Notes: generated by a model not told the origin, from the sequence alone. Shown: positions 24,758 through 33,823, counted from the first letter of the stretch. The stretch: DNA of 64,000 bases from Rossellomorea vietnamensis (GCF_008180415.1 NZ_VTEI01000013.1:69747-133746), one strand, 5' to 3'. Numbers and translations: made by a program.

Positions 24758-26519
24758 GGAACCGAAAAACAAACCAAAAATTAAAAACTGGAAAAGTACA
24801 GTTGGACGGATTTGGCGTTATCTCTCCAAAGAAAAAGGGTTATTGGGCCTTGTCATCCTGATGGTCGTGATTAGTTCCGCTTTGGGGCTGCTCGGACCAT
24901 TCCTGGTTGGTATGGCAATTGATGATTTTATCGTTACGCGTGATGCAAGCGGGCTGATGCAGCTCATCCTTGGCTTGATCGTCGTCTATATCGTCTATTC
25001 TACTGCGATGTGGCTGCAGGCCTATTGGATGATCGGGATTGCCCAAAACACAGTGTTTCGAATGAGAACGGAGCTTTTTGAACAATTGCACAAGCTGCCG
25101 ATCCCATTCTTTGACCGCAGGCAGCATGGAGAGCTGATGAGCAGAGTCACAAATGACATGGAAAATGTGAGCTCGACACTCAACAGCTCAGTGATCCAGA
25201 TTTTTTCCAGTATCCTTACGCTGGTTGGTACTGTCGGGGTCATGCTTTGGCTGAGCCCGCTTCTGACCCTTATCACCATGCTCATCATCCCGGCCATGTT
25301 CCTCGGACTTAAATGGATTACGAACAGGACCGGAAAGCTTTTCAAAGAGACGCAGAAAAATCTTGGAGATCTCAATGGCTACATAGAAGAAACGGTTTCC
25401 GGACAGCGGATCGTCAAGACGTTTTCTCAAGAAGAAAAGGTTATGGATGATTTTCTTGTGAAAAGTGACAGGTTAAAAACTTCTGCTTACTGGGCGTCGA
25501 CCTATTCGGGCTTCATTCCTAAATTGATGAACATGCTGAATAACCTCAGCTTTGCCGTCATTGCGGGGGTGGGGGGCATCCTTGCCGTCCAAGGTGTCAT
25601 CACAATCGGGGTCATTGTCATCTTTACAGAATATGCCCGCCAGTTCACAAGGCCATTGAACGACTTGGCGAACCAGTTCAACACCCTGTTATCAGCCGTC
25701 GCTGGTGCAGAGAGGGTTTTTGAGATTCTTGATGAGGAAAAAGAAGAGAAGGATGAAGGCGCCGCGGTTTCTGTTGAGGGAATCTCTGGTGAAATCGAGT
25801 TTTCCCATGTCACCTTCTCTTATGATAAGAAAACAAAAACAGTTGAAGATATTTCTTTTAAAGCCGAACCAGGCCAGACGATTGCGCTCGTAGGACCGAC
25901 CGGTGCTGGAAAAACGACCATCACCAACATTCTTTCCAGGTTCTATGATCATGACGATGGCACCATCACCATAGACGGAAAGAATCTTCTTGATATCAAA
26001 AGGGAGAGCCTGCGGAAAAATATGGGGTTTGTGCTGCAGGATTCCTTTCTTTTCCAAGGCACCATCAGAGAGAATATCCGATACGGCAGATTGGATGCCA
26101 GTGACTCTGAAGTGGAAAGAGCTGCCCGGGAAGCGAATGCCCATTCCTTTATCATGAAACTGCCCGAACAATATGATACGATCCTCTCCCATGATGGAGG
26201 CGGGATAAGCCAGGGTCAGAAACAGCTGCTTTCGATTGCAAGGGCCATTCTATCAGACCCATCTCTGCTGATTCTCGACGAAGCGACGAGCAGTATCGAT
26301 ACCGTTACTGAGGTGAAAATCCAAGAGGCGCTTCAGCGATTGATGGAAGGCAGAACGAGCATCGTGATTGCCCACCGTCTTAACACCATTCAATCGGCTG
26401 ACCAGATACTCGTGCTGCAAAGCGGAAGAATCACAGAAAGAGGATCCCATGATGAACTGCTGCAGCAAAAAGGTTTCTATTATGAACTGTACAACAGCCA
26501 GCTGAGGGAAATCAGCTGA
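24738..26519 (+). CDS. ABC exporter half-transporter with canonical ATPase residues (YfiC-like)
   Basis: 593 residues: a charged N-terminus, six membrane segments (about 30-320) and a nucleotide-binding domain with Walker A GPTGAGKTT, Walker B LILDEATSSID with catalytic Glu, and switch His in IAHRLNT. Its signature is altered to ISQGQKQLLS. In the heterodimer its Walker motifs face the good signature of the partner, giving one competent and one degenerate ATP site. I chose ATG 24738 after GAGGAG; a longer frame from 24678 lies inside the partner gene. Confidence 0.92.
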   Translation: MPRHYSKEPKNKPKIKNWKSTVGRIWRYLSKEKGLLGLVILMVVISSALGLLGPFLVGMAIDDFIVTRDASGLMQLILGLIVVYIVYSTAMWLQAYWMIGIAQNTVFRMRTELFEQLHKLPIPFFDRRQHGELMSRVTNDMENVSSTLNSSVIQIFSSILTLVGTVGVMLWLSPLLTLITMLIIPAMFLGLKWITNRTGKLFKETQKNLGDLNGYIEETVSGQRIVKTFSQEEKVMDDFLVKSDRLKTSAYWASTYSGFIPKLMNMLNNLSFAVIAGVGGILAVQGVITIGVIVIFTEYARQFTRPLNDLANQFNTLLSAVAGAERVFEILDEEKEEKDEGAAVSVEGISGEIEFSHVTFSYDKKTKTVEDISFKAEPGQTIALVGPTGAGKTTITNILSRFYDHDDGTITIDGKNLLDIKRESLRKNMGFVLQDSFLFQGTIRENIRYGRLDASDSEVERAAREANAHSFIMKLPEQYDTILSHDGGGISQGQKQLLSIARAILSDPSLLILDEATSSIDTVTEVKIQEALQRLMEGRTSIVIAHRLNTIQSADQILVLQSGRITERGSHDELLQQKGFYYELYNSQLREIS

Positions 26520-26525
26520 AATAGA

Positions 26526-26567
26526 AAACAGGATGTCCAGCGTATTTGCTGGGTATCCTGTTTTTTT
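26526..26567 (+). terminator. Terminator of the ABC exporter operon
   Basis: AACAGGAT...CCAGC / GCTGG...ATCCTGTT stem with a short bulge, followed by seven T. Confidence 0.88.
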
Positions 26568-26644
26568 GTGGTTGGATGGAACATGGAATGTTGTGTGGGA
26601 TTCCAGTTTGAATGCTTTGGTTAGATTTATAAAGAATTCGTGTT

Positions 26645-26840
26645 AAGACCAGTTGAAGAAGAAGCCCAAAGTGAAGTGGTCTTAAAGGTTCTTTTAAAGA
26701 CCAGTTAGTAAAGAAACCGAGAACGAACCGGTCTTAAGGATACGTGTAAAGACCAGTTGGGAGAGAAACCGAGTATGAAGTGGTCTCAAGATTCCGCTTC
26801 AAAACCACTTCTCCCGGAAAATAACCCAAGTGGTCTTACA
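26645..26840. repeat. Tandem array of hairpin units, 52-bp period, nearly four units
   Basis: AAGACCAGTT begins at 26645, 26697 and 26749, and a variant AAAACCACTT at 26801: three steps of exactly 52. Each unit closes with AGTGGTCTT or CCGGTCTT, pairing with its own start, so each can form a hairpin. It lies between the convergent ABC-exporter operon and the small membrane gene at 27073. No gene is supported. Confidence 0.85.
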
Positions 26841-26963
26841 CGCCGCGCCTTTAAAAAAACTCCTTACCCTCATTATAAAGGGTTCCATTTTGAAGTGCTC
26901 GAACCAAAAAACAAGCCCTAATGGCACTCATATCGCCACCCAAATTGGCAACTATAAAAACTT

Positions 26964-26990
26964 AAAAGACTCGTCGATTGACGAGTCCTT
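26964..26990 (-). terminator. Terminator of the small membrane-protein gene
   Basis: On the minus strand GACTCGTC / GACGAGTC with loop AATC, followed by TTTTAAGTTTTT. Confidence 0.75.
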
Positions 26991-27072
26991 TCCTTGTAAT
27001 ATTAATTGGGGACGGTATAACGATCTTCAATTAAAGCACCCATTTGTTTAAAGTGAAATATAGAATAAAAAT

Positions 27073-27294
27073 TTATAATATTCCAATGATACAAAGCATA
27101 ATTGCGATTACTGCTATACTTTCACCTTTTTGATGTACTCCCTCGTCTAGCCTGCTGTTCTTAATTTCCCTTAGTGCGATGAAAGAACCCACCAACCCAA
27201 CTACACCAAGAAATATGCCAATATAGGGTGTAACAGTTGATAATGCACCAAGCAAAATTGATGAAACTGCTTTTCCGTTGGTCTTTTCTTCCAA
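27073..27294 (-). CDS. Small two-TM membrane protein (DUF4190-like)
   Basis: 73 residues with two hydrophobic segments (about 10-38 and 58-73) separated by a polar loop ALREIKNSRLDEG. TTG start with AAGGGGTG upstream. The layout (glycine-rich TM1, short REIK turn, charged loop, TM2) resembles DUF4190 proteins, but the match is only by eye. No function is known. Confidence 0.65.
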   Translation of the reverse strand: MEEKTNGKAVSSILLGALSTVTPYIGIFLGVVGLVGSFIALREIKNSRLDEGVHQKGESIAVIAIMLCIIGIL

Positions 27295-27723
27295 AAAATC
27301 ACCCCTTACTTTAGTACGCTAAGCTAATTTTTGTACAATTCATCCCTTCCTAAATAATAACTAATGCTAATAATTAGACGGAAAACCCCAATGATTTAGT
27401 TTTGGAATGTTCCATTAAACTGTTAATGGAATGTTCGCAATATTTACCTATCCTTATTTTACCACAGGAAGGACTACTGATTTAACATTTTTGATGTAAT
27501 CATTGACTGAGAAAACGGCCACGAAATTGACAATTTTTGACCCCTTTTTTTGAGGGGAATAGCTGTTGTCCAGAATGAAAGTGTTGCCATTTGACTTGCC
27601 ATTTTCCCTCGATAGAGGCCTAATCCATCTTGATATAATAAGAAACTGACCTATGCCAATTCATAAGTCAGTTTCAATCTGATTTATTCGAAAAGCACCT
27701 CAAAACGGAACCCTTCACCCTCA
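27295..27723. other. Non-coding gap with an operator-like dyad
   Basis: No gene is seen in about 430 bp. A perfect 9-4-9 dyad TTCCATTAA-ACTG-TTAATGGAA lies at 27410-27431, and TGGAATGTT is directly repeated at 27403 and 27427. Its distance upstream of the small membrane gene (about 110 bp) would allow a regulatory site. The remainder is AT-rich. Confidence 0.4.
27642..27680 (-). terminator. Terminator downstream of the MFS pump gene
   Basis: GAAACTGAC / GTCAGTTTC 9-bp stem; on the minus strand it is followed by TTATTATAT. Confidence 0.65.
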
Positions 27724-29055
27724 TTATACCTGTCTTTTATAAACTAACAGCAAGAGCAGGGAAACGGCCATTGCGGCAATCAAGACAAGATATGCCCTCT
27801 GGAAATCTCCTGTGGTAAAAATATCTCCATTCCACTCCAGCAGGATGGCACCTGCCACGGAACCGGAAGCACTTCCGACAAAATGAGTTAATTGCTTCAT
27901 TCCGATGCCGGAACCTACATATTCTTTAGAGAGGATCCTGGAGGTTTCATTCGTCGAACTGGAAGAAAGACTCGAAAACCCAAAACTGGTGAACATGTAG
28001 CCGGCCATTATCCAATATTCACTCACTGGAGAAAGGAAAAAGAAGATGACGGTTGAAATCAAAAGCAGTCCATGTGCGCCCAATAGTACGGTGTAATTAC
28101 CATAACGGTCAATAAGCCTGCCGACATAAATGGCGGCCACCGCAGAAAACATAGCTCCCGGAAAGATGATGAAGCCGATTGCAGAAGGATTTTTCGAAAA
28201 AATGACTCCCAGCATTAAAGGCATGAGCAGGAGTATCGCAAAGTGAGTCAAGAATCCCAGGAAGCTGATATATAGGAGCAGGCGGTATCTCTTGTCTTTA
28301 ACAAGGTCGGGCTGTATGAATGGCAGCTCAACCTTATTGATCCGCAGCCAGAGCAAGGACAACATTAGTATCCCAGCAGCGAAAAACAACCAATTAAAGG
28401 TAGATAGGAACAACAGGAAGGCTGTGACGGAAAAGCCCGTCAATACAGCTCCCATAACGTCAAACTTGCCTTTCTGTACTTCTTCTTTAGGTAAAATACG
28501 AAGCAGGACCGGAACCAGCAGGGTCACTAAAAGCGTTACGACAAACAGGTAGTTCCATGAGAGGTGCTCAGTGATCATACCGCCGACAACCGGACCCAGA
28601 CCAAAACCGAGGGACGAGGCAGAGGCAATCATCGCCATGGCCCGTCCCCTCTTGGAAATAGGGATGAATCTGCTCGCAAATACCATGGATAAACCTGGAA
28701 TGGCTGCAGCACCAGCAGCCTGCATCATACGGGCCAATAGCAGTAAACTGTAGCTCTCTGCAAAGAATCCCAGAATGGATGATAAGCCAAACAGCAAAAT
28801 CCCTATGGCAATCAGCCGGCGGATTGGCAGATAGTCAGAGAGTCTTGTATATGTAATGGTACAGATTGCCAGAACAATAGAATAGCCGGAAACAACCCAT
28901 GCACCTTCTGAAGCTGTTATGGAAAAATCACGTAAAATATTCGGCAGCGCTACATTGAACATAGTTGTATTCATGACGACCAGCCAAATCGCCAGGCTTA
29001 AAATAATAACCGTTTTGAAATAACTTTCGTTTTCTGTTTCAGATGGTTTTTTCAT
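27724..29055 (-). CDS. MFS efflux pump, TetL/Tet(38)-like (DHA2)
   Basis: A 443-residue proton-driven exporter with about 14 hydrophobic segments. It shows RLSDYLPIRRL (motif A), a motif-C-type GFGLGPVVGGM and the TetK/TetL-like AGAAAIPGLSMV segment. Overall order and length fit TetK, TetL and Tet(38) proteins, so tetracycline or fatty-acid/drug export is possible but not proven. The start ATG has GGAGGTG upstream. A partial dyad TATTT-N9-AAATA lies just upstream (29080-29105) and might bind a MarR-type regulator. It is transcribed away from the GNAT gene. Confidence 0.87.
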   Translation of the reverse strand: MKKPSETENESYFKTVIILSLAIWLVVMNTTMFNVALPNILRDFSITASEGAWVVSGYSIVLAICTITYTRLSDYLPIRRLIAIGILLFGLSSILGFFAESYSLLLLARMMQAAGAAAIPGLSMVFASRFIPISKRGRAMAMIASASSLGFGLGPVVGGMITEHLSWNYLFVVTLLVTLLVPVLLRILPKEEVQKGKFDVMGAVLTGFSVTAFLLFLSTFNWLFFAAGILMLSLLWLRINKVELPFIQPDLVKDKRYRLLLYISFLGFLTHFAILLLMPLMLGVIFSKNPSAIGFIIFPGAMFSAVAAIYVGRLIDRYGNYTVLLGAHGLLLISTVIFFFLSPVSEYWIMAGYMFTSFGFSSLSSSSTNETSRILSKEYVGSGIGMKQLTHFVGSASGSVAGAILLEWNGDIFTTGDFQRAYLVLIAAMAVSLLLLLVYKRQV

Positions 29056-29293
29056 AGATACACCTCCAGCTAACCTTACGAATATTTAGTTACTCGAAAT
29101 ACTATATCACAAACCCGTCTCTCAGTGGCAGTCACGACCCGGAATTTGTCGAACAAGTTTCTGTAGCAACTTAGGGTGTTCTTGGTAGTTCAATAGCTCG
29201 AAAACCCCTCACTTCCGCCTGGGAAAAAAACTGCCCCGGCTATTCACAGGAGCTCAGTGATTTATTCAAAACACAATGAGGAGTGTGCTCATC

Positions 29294-29839
29294 ATGGTAT
29301 TGACAGGTGAAAGAATCTATTTGAGGACATTTGAAGAGAGTGATGCAGAGATCTTGTATAAACTCATTACACGGAATAAATCCTTTTGGGGCGAAACGGA
29401 ACCCGATTGGCAGGAGGGTTACTATACATTTGAAGGCCAGCTCCAGAACATCCGCTACTTCCAAACAGGGATGGGGCAGGGTCAGTTTTTTACATTTGGA
29501 ATTTTTACAAAGAGAAAACACAACCTTATAGGAATTATCAATCTTTATGAAGTAAAACGGGGTCCCTTTCAATCAGGAGTGATCGGGTATTGTCTTGATA
29601 AAAACTTCAATGGGAGAGGGCTGGGTACAGAAAGCCTGAGACTCATTCTGCCTTTCGCCTTCATCACCTTGGAGCTCAATAGATTATCCGCTGAGGTTAT
29701 GCCGAGGAACTATCCTTCAATCAGGGTGCTCGAGAAGGCAGGCTTTCAGAAGGAGGGCTTCAGGAGGGATAATATTTTGATCAAGGGTGCATGGGAAAGT
29801 CATCTTCAGTTTGCGCTGCTGAAAAAAGATTGGGCTTAG
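29294..29839 (+). CDS. GNAT N-acetyltransferase, RimJ/RimL type
   Basis: A 181-residue acetyl-CoA-dependent acetyltransferase. It starts with the RimJ-like TGERIYLRTFEESD, has the pantetheine-loop region GYCLDKNFNGRGLGTE (Q/RxxGxG/A as NGRGLG) and ends with the typical PRNYPSIRVLEKAGFQKEG motif. I chose ATG 29294, about 10 bases after GAGGAGTG; a start at 29276 would overlap that site. The acceptor substrate is unknown. A decayed MBL gene follows on the same strand. Confidence 0.88.
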   Translation: MVLTGERIYLRTFEESDAEILYKLITRNKSFWGETEPDWQEGYYTFEGQLQNIRYFQTGMGQGQFFTFGIFTKRKHNLIGIINLYEVKRGPFQSGVIGYCLDKNFNGRGLGTESLRLILPFAFITLELNRLSAEVMPRNYPSIRVLEKAGFQKEGFRRDNILIKGAWESHLQFALLKKDWA

Positions 29840-29867
29840 AACTTGATGAAAAGAAGTGCAATAACTA

Positions 29868-30527
29868 ATGGCATTAGTTAATATAAAACATTTATGGCCG
29901 ATTTTTTCCAGTGAACTGCTACATGGTCGAAGAAGAGTACAGTTTAACATTTATTGATTCAGCTCTGCCGCATTGTGCCAATTCCATTGTGATGACAGCC
30001 CGCTAGATTGGACTTTCATATTGGGGCACTCATAAAAATGAAGGCGATCAATCCGAATATAGAGTTATGGATCCGAAGCGGGAAGAACGGATGATGAGGG
30101 GGGACAGGAGCCTGGAACCAGATGAATCACAAACTCCTATTAAAGGCGGCCTCCCAAAAAAATTGAACATAAAAGCGGATATTTTAATGAAAGAAGGAGA
30201 TCGAATCGGTTCTTTTATTGCTCTTGAAACCCCGGAGCATACGCCAGGATTCATTTCCTTTTTGGATAGCTGGGATCAGCAGGTAATTGTGGAGGATGCC
30301 TTTCAAACTAGAGGGCGCACAGCGGTTTCCGGGCACATGGTGCTCTCTTTCCCATTCCCTGCCATGGCGACCTGGTGCAAGGAACGGCGCTGGCCAGCGC
30401 TGAATAAATCAAAAGCCATAATCCTTCCCTGCTGGCTGCAGGACATGGTAAAATGCTTGAAAACCCAGCGGAGGAAATTAACAAGGCAGTAATGTCTGCA
30501 AGTAAAAAATTGAGAATGAACAAGTAA
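29868..30527 (+). pseudogene. Decayed MBL-fold metallohydrolase gene
   Basis: Family sequence can be followed in several frames: a start MALVNI (29868), then FFPVNCYMVEEE and FIDSALPH in another frame (from 29896) up to an in-frame TAG near 30004. THKNEGDQ stands where the family has the metal motif THxHxDH. GDRSLEPDE, GDRIGSFIALETPEHTP and DAFQTRG continue the reading to about 30425, and after another shift AAGHGKMLENPAEEINKAV runs to a stop at 30525. There are at least three lesions and lost metal ligands. It lies directly before a TetR gene, a common pairing in Bacillus. Confidence 0.8.
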
Positions 30528-30543
30528 GGAAGGACGGGATTTG

Positions 30544-31116
30544 ATGTCACCAAGAATGGGACTGACTAAAGATAAAATAATGGAGACAGCAGCAAATATG
30601 GCAGATAGTGATGGAATAGGATCTGTGACAATTGCCAATCTGGCGAAAAAGCTGAAGATCCAACCCCCTTCTTTATACAATCATATACAAGGCTTGAATG
30701 AACTTAAAACGGTTATGGCGATCTATGGATTAAATCAGCTTCATGACGAAATGAAGGAGGCCTTAGGAGGTAAGGAAGGAGATAAGGCTGTCCATGCATT
30801 AGGGGATTCCTATCTGGCTTTCTCAAGGAGCCATCCTGGGTTATATGAAGCGGCCCTGCTTGCTCCAGAACCAGGAAATACGGATGTACAAGCAGCAGGG
30901 AACCGCATAGTAGAATTGGCACTAGGAACACTCCATTACCTGGAGATTTCGGAGCAGGATGCCCTGCATGCTGTCCGGGGATTAAGAAGCGTTTTTCATG
31001 GCTTTGCATCTTTAGAGAACAAAGGCGGATTTGAAATGGATTTGAGCATAAATGAGAGTTTTCAGAGGATGATCGATGTATTCCTGAAAGGGATAAAAAC
31101 CGGAGGAAAGCAGTGA
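30544..31116 (+). CDS. TetR-family regulator with WHG C-terminal domain
   Basis: A 190-residue repressor. The N-terminal helix-turn-helix (about 8-55) includes GIGSVTIANLAKKLKIQPPSLYNHI; the C-terminal half shows the WHG-type segment AVRGLRSVFHGFASLE. It starts 17 bp after the remnant MBL gene, which was probably its co-regulated partner; with that gene broken the regulator may now be orphaned. A strong bidirectional terminator follows. Confidence 0.9.
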   Translation: MSPRMGLTKDKIMETAANMADSDGIGSVTIANLAKKLKIQPPSLYNHIQGLNELKTVMAIYGLNQLHDEMKEALGGKEGDKAVHALGDSYLAFSRSHPGLYEAALLAPEPGNTDVQAAGNRIVELALGTLHYLEISEQDALHAVRGLRSVFHGFASLENKGGFEMDLSINESFQRMIDVFLKGIKTGGKQ

Positions 31117-31160
31117 GAGTCTTTTATTCATCAGCGGAACTGAGCGAAGAAGATTGACAA

Positions 31161-31207
31161 AAAGAACGTCAAGGAAGATTCCGCGGGAACTTTCTTGACG
31201 TTCTTTT
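31161..31207. terminator. Bidirectional terminator between the TetR and membrane-protein genes
   Basis: AAAGAACGTCAAGGAA / TTTCTTGACGTTCTTT stem with one mismatch, T-run on the plus side and A-run (T on minus) on the other. It serves both convergent genes. Confidence 0.9.
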
Positions 31208-31674
31208 TATCTTATTGATTTTTTTTTGCTAATAAAGATATGGTGAAATCCGTACATCAAAACTGATTTTGTCAGAAAAAGCGTTAACAGCTGCCACTGT
31301 TTCATTCGCACAAGTCTCCAAACGCCAAGCTTCTTGAACCAGCTGTAAAAAGGATAAACAAAAAAGGTATCTACAGCCAGGTTAAGAAGAAAAAACCTGG
31401 AAAATCTTCCGTATGTAAGTTTAAGAATAAAGATACTTCCGGTGAAAAAAGGGCCTATTGCAAAGGGAACCATTCCCCTAAGGTTTCTTGAAAGGTTGGG
31501 GTATATTACCCACCATTTCAGCTTTTCTGCAATGAAATCTTCGATTACAAGCAATAAACTCATAAACATGGCTGCTGGAAAAAATCTTTTAATGGAGCGC
31601 CATCCTGCAAACGGAAGCATTGTCCAGGAAAATGCCATTAAGAGTAATATCAAAATTCGCGACAGCTTCATCAT
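31207..31674 (-). CDS. Hypothetical multi-pass membrane protein
   Basis: 155 residues with about four hydrophobic segments (around 5-25, 30-50, 75-95, 100-115) and a basic C-terminus ending FISKKKSIR. Ribosome-binding site AAAGGAGG upstream of ATGATG. The central LKWWVIYPNLSRNLRGMVPF segment is distinctive of a Bacillus family of membrane proteins without known function. Transcribed convergently with the TetR gene. Confidence 0.7.
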   Translation of the reverse strand: MMKLSRILILLLMAFSWTMLPFAGWRSIKRFFPAAMFMSLLLVIEDFIAEKLKWWVIYPNLSRNLRGMVPFAIGPFFTGSIFILKLTYGRFSRFFLLNLAVDTFFVYPFYSWFKKLGVWRLVRMKQWQLLTLFLTKSVLMYGFHHIFISKKKSIR

Positions 31675-31751
31675 TCAGCCTCCTTTCACTTAATTTGGCT
31701 TTTAAGTGAGAGAATATACATGGAGTGGCTGTTTCGAATGGCTATCTAAAA

Positions 31752-31922
31752 GGCTCTTTTCGTAAATTTTGCTGCTGTTTGATACTAATTCCGAAAAAAT
31801 AACTCTATTAAGAGGGGGGGAACTGGTAACACCGAAAAGAAAAGAGCTGCTCTCCCACAATAAGAGATAAAACTCTTAGTATCCGGGGATATCCGAAAGC
31901 AACAATATATGCGAAAACAGCC
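31752..31922. mobile_element. MITE copy 3 (short form, 171 bp)
   Basis: It begins GGCTCTTTTCGTAAATTTTG and ends ATGCGAAAACAGCC, giving imperfect terminal inverted repeats of about 23 bp. Exact 8-bp direct repeats ATCTAAAA flank it (31744-31751 and 31923-31930). The interior is nearly that of copy 2. It is non-coding. Confidence 0.92.
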
Positions 31923-31961
31923 ATCTAAAAAGATAGTATGGATAGTACTGTCGGGGATCCC

Positions 31962-31993
31962 CAAAAAAAGCAGTAATCAGGCTGCTTTTTTTG
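31962..31993. terminator. Orphan bidirectional terminator-like hairpin
   Basis: AAAAAAGCAG / CTGCTTTTTT stem with loop TAATCAGG; preceded by the palindrome GGGGATCCCC. No gene ends next to it; the nearest is the yqcI-like gene on the other side of a second terminator. Confidence 0.7.
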
Positions 31994-32064
31994 GAAGAAA
32001 TAGTTTTCAAATATGCTCTTTTCTGCTTCAGTCTTTTGTAATCAGCAGGAACCGGGAATAGAAA

Positions 32065-32112
32065 AGCCTGGAGAGAATAAAAGGATAAACAAACTTTTAT
32101 TTCCCCCAGGCT
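32065..32112 (-). terminator. Terminator of the YqcI-family gene
   Basis: AGCCTGG / CCAGGCT outer stem plus inner ATAAAAG / CTTTTAT pairing, followed on the minus strand by TTTTCTA. Confidence 0.8.
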
Positions 32113-32128
32113 GTATATAGTTATTTAA

Positions 32129-32857
32129 TCATTTATGATGAAACGGGCATTTTCCTTTAATGGGTTCTACGTCATCTCCGATAAAATACTGCTTCCATTC
32201 ACGATGTTCAGGATCTCCGTAGTGGCTGATGTTGGGATGCTTCGGAAGGTTATCCCATTTTTCGACCCTCTCCCTGACTTTCTCGCGTGACATGACTCCC
32301 CCTTTAGATGTTCCTTCAAGCCCTTCGAATATCCTTCTTGGCTGAAAGCCCAGAACGAGGGAATTACCGAGGTCACGTGTTTTTCTCTGTTTATAGGCAG
32401 GTGTATTACCAAAAACAAAGTAAGGTTCCTCCGCAAAAGAGAAAGCCCAAAGGTGGTGGTCAGGGTCTTGCGGATAATCTTCAGGCCATGGCTTTTCGTC
32501 ATTGTGGTGCAGGAATTGAAGAATATTCCAGAAATATTCGCGGTAATAAGGAATATCCTTTTCCTCTTTTTCAGGTTCCACGAATAAAAACAGGCCGTGT
32601 CGTATAAGCTTCGGACTATTGAATAAAGAATTGAACTGCTCCAGTGTTTGAGGCAGTGTGGACCAGTCCTCATGAGTTATGTAAGAATACCTCAATTCCC
32701 CTTTTTTTTCGCCTGCCATTCCGAAATAGCATGGAAATGTTTTGTCTGTGACAGTATCCCTGAAGGTTTTATACTCTTCAATCAGCCATTGAGGCACTTT
32801 TTCAGGATTTAGCATATCTTCCTTTGTCAGCAAGCGGTGTTGAATTGCAGTCGTCAT
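32129..32857 (-). CDS. YqcI/YcgG family protein
   Basis: 242 residues, soluble and without a signal peptide. The family's features are present: FPCYFGMAGEKKGELRY near residue 42, WPEDYPQDPDHHLWAF, and a C-terminal GKCPFHHK. The conserved FPCYFG cysteine and the CPFHHK tail suggest metal or haem contact, which is inference. Start ATG with AGGAG upstream; monocistronic with its own terminator. Function is unknown; related Bacillus genes often lie near stress or iron genes. Confidence 0.88.
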   Translation of the reverse strand: MTTAIQHRLLTKEDMLNPEKVPQWLIEEYKTFRDTVTDKTFPCYFGMAGEKKGELRYSYITHEDWSTLPQTLEQFNSLFNSPKLIRHGLFLFVEPEKEEKDIPYYREYFWNILQFLHHNDEKPWPEDYPQDPDHHLWAFSFAEEPYFVFGNTPAYKQRKTRDLGNSLVLGFQPRRIFEGLEGTSKGGVMSREKVRERVEKWDNLPKHPNISHYGDPEHREWKQYFIGDDVEPIKGKCPFHHK

Positions 32858-32965
32858 AGTATCTCCTCTTTTTCATAAAATGTTTTTCCGTTCCTTTACC
32901 CTTACTCTGAACAATCAAAACTTTAAACTGTTCAGAATGTGGAGGAATCTGGGAAATGTAGATTG

Positions 32966-32991
32966 GTTTAGCCTTTTTTTTATGAGGGTAA
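32966..32991 (+). promoter_or_regulatory. Candidate sigma-B promoter
   Basis: GTTTAG, 14 bases, GGGTAA, which ends 58 bases before the start of the stress-protein gene at 33050. Each hexamer has one mismatch to the sigma-B consensus. Confidence 0.55.
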
Positions 32992-33049
32992 ATCTCTTGT
33001 GTAGACAAAATTAAAGCTGAGGCAGCATCCAGCTTTCAAGGAGGAAGAA

Positions 33050-33823
33050 ATGATGGAAAAAAGTATAGTTGGTGCATATGATTCCACTGAAGAAGTAATG
33101 GATGTAATTAATAGTCTGACAAAAGACGGATACACTGAGGATGACATCCTCGTCATTTCAAATAGAAGAGACATTCAATCACTGGATCATACAGCCGGAC
33201 TTCATGTAGAACACCCGTCTGGAAATCATGAAGAGTCCCGCAGTATGTGGGAAAAAATAAAAGATTCCTTCAGAGTAAGTGAACAAGATGATAATGAAAA
33301 TCGCGATCTTTCTCAATATAATATTCCACTTAATCAAGTGGGAACCTACCGGAGTAAACTCCACGATGGAAAAATCCTTGTGGCCGTTTCCGCCAAAGAT
33401 AAATATGCTTTGAGCAATGGCGGTGAAGTGGTTGATTCCGGATCAACTATCGAACCTGTTTCCAGAGAAGAGAAAGACTTGAAAGACGATGATGTAAGGA
33501 ACGTAAATCATACTAGGAACCATACTTCGGCAGAGAACTTCCGCAGTTCGCCTACAGCAGGCAAAAGTATTGGCAACCATGGTGCAGAACCTGAAGACCT
33601 CCGTTCAGGAAATGTGGATACAACAGAAGATACCATTGGCGGAAATGTCGGCAACACACTTGGAGGAAAACTAGAATCCTCCCAGAGGAATTCTACTGGA
33701 CAAGAGGGTCTGGATGACAGCCCTGCAGACCAGACTGAAAAAGAACACCGTGATGAAAAAAATACAGAAAATCTAGATCAGAAAGAACGATACAAAGCAA
33801 ATGATTATCGAGGAGATTTTTAA
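33050..33823 (+). CDS. YflT-domain general stress protein with disordered acidic tail
   Basis: 257 residues. The YflT/GSP17M domain fills residues 1-120 (MMEKSIVGAYDSTEE, a disordered break, then YNIPLNQVGTYRSKLHDGKILVAV). The remainder is hydrophilic, rich in E, D, N and S, ending in KANDYRGDF. The protein at 34064 has the same N-terminal domain and nearly the same last residues, but a different middle. Start codon with AAGGAGG upstream; ATG 33053 is equally possible. Own terminator at 33831. The function is unknown; stress induction is inferred from the promoter. Confidence 0.85.
   Translation: MMEKSIVGAYDSTEEVMDVINSLTKDGYTEDDILVISNRRDIQSLDHTAGLHVEHPSGNHEESRSMWEKIKDSFRVSEQDDNENRDLSQYNIPLNQVGTYRSKLHDGKILVAVSAKDKYALSNGGEVVDSGSTIEPVSREEKDLKDDDVRNVNHTRNHTSAENFRSSPTAGKSIGNHGAEPEDLRSGNVDTTEDTIGGNVGNTLGGKLESSQRNSTGQEGLDDSPADQTEKEHRDEKNTENLDQKERYKANDYRGDF

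Noticed and set aside
26830-27051. 73-residue frame between the ABC exporter and the small membrane gene
   Set aside because: It starts in the repeat array, passes through a terminator hairpin and has no ribosome-binding site.
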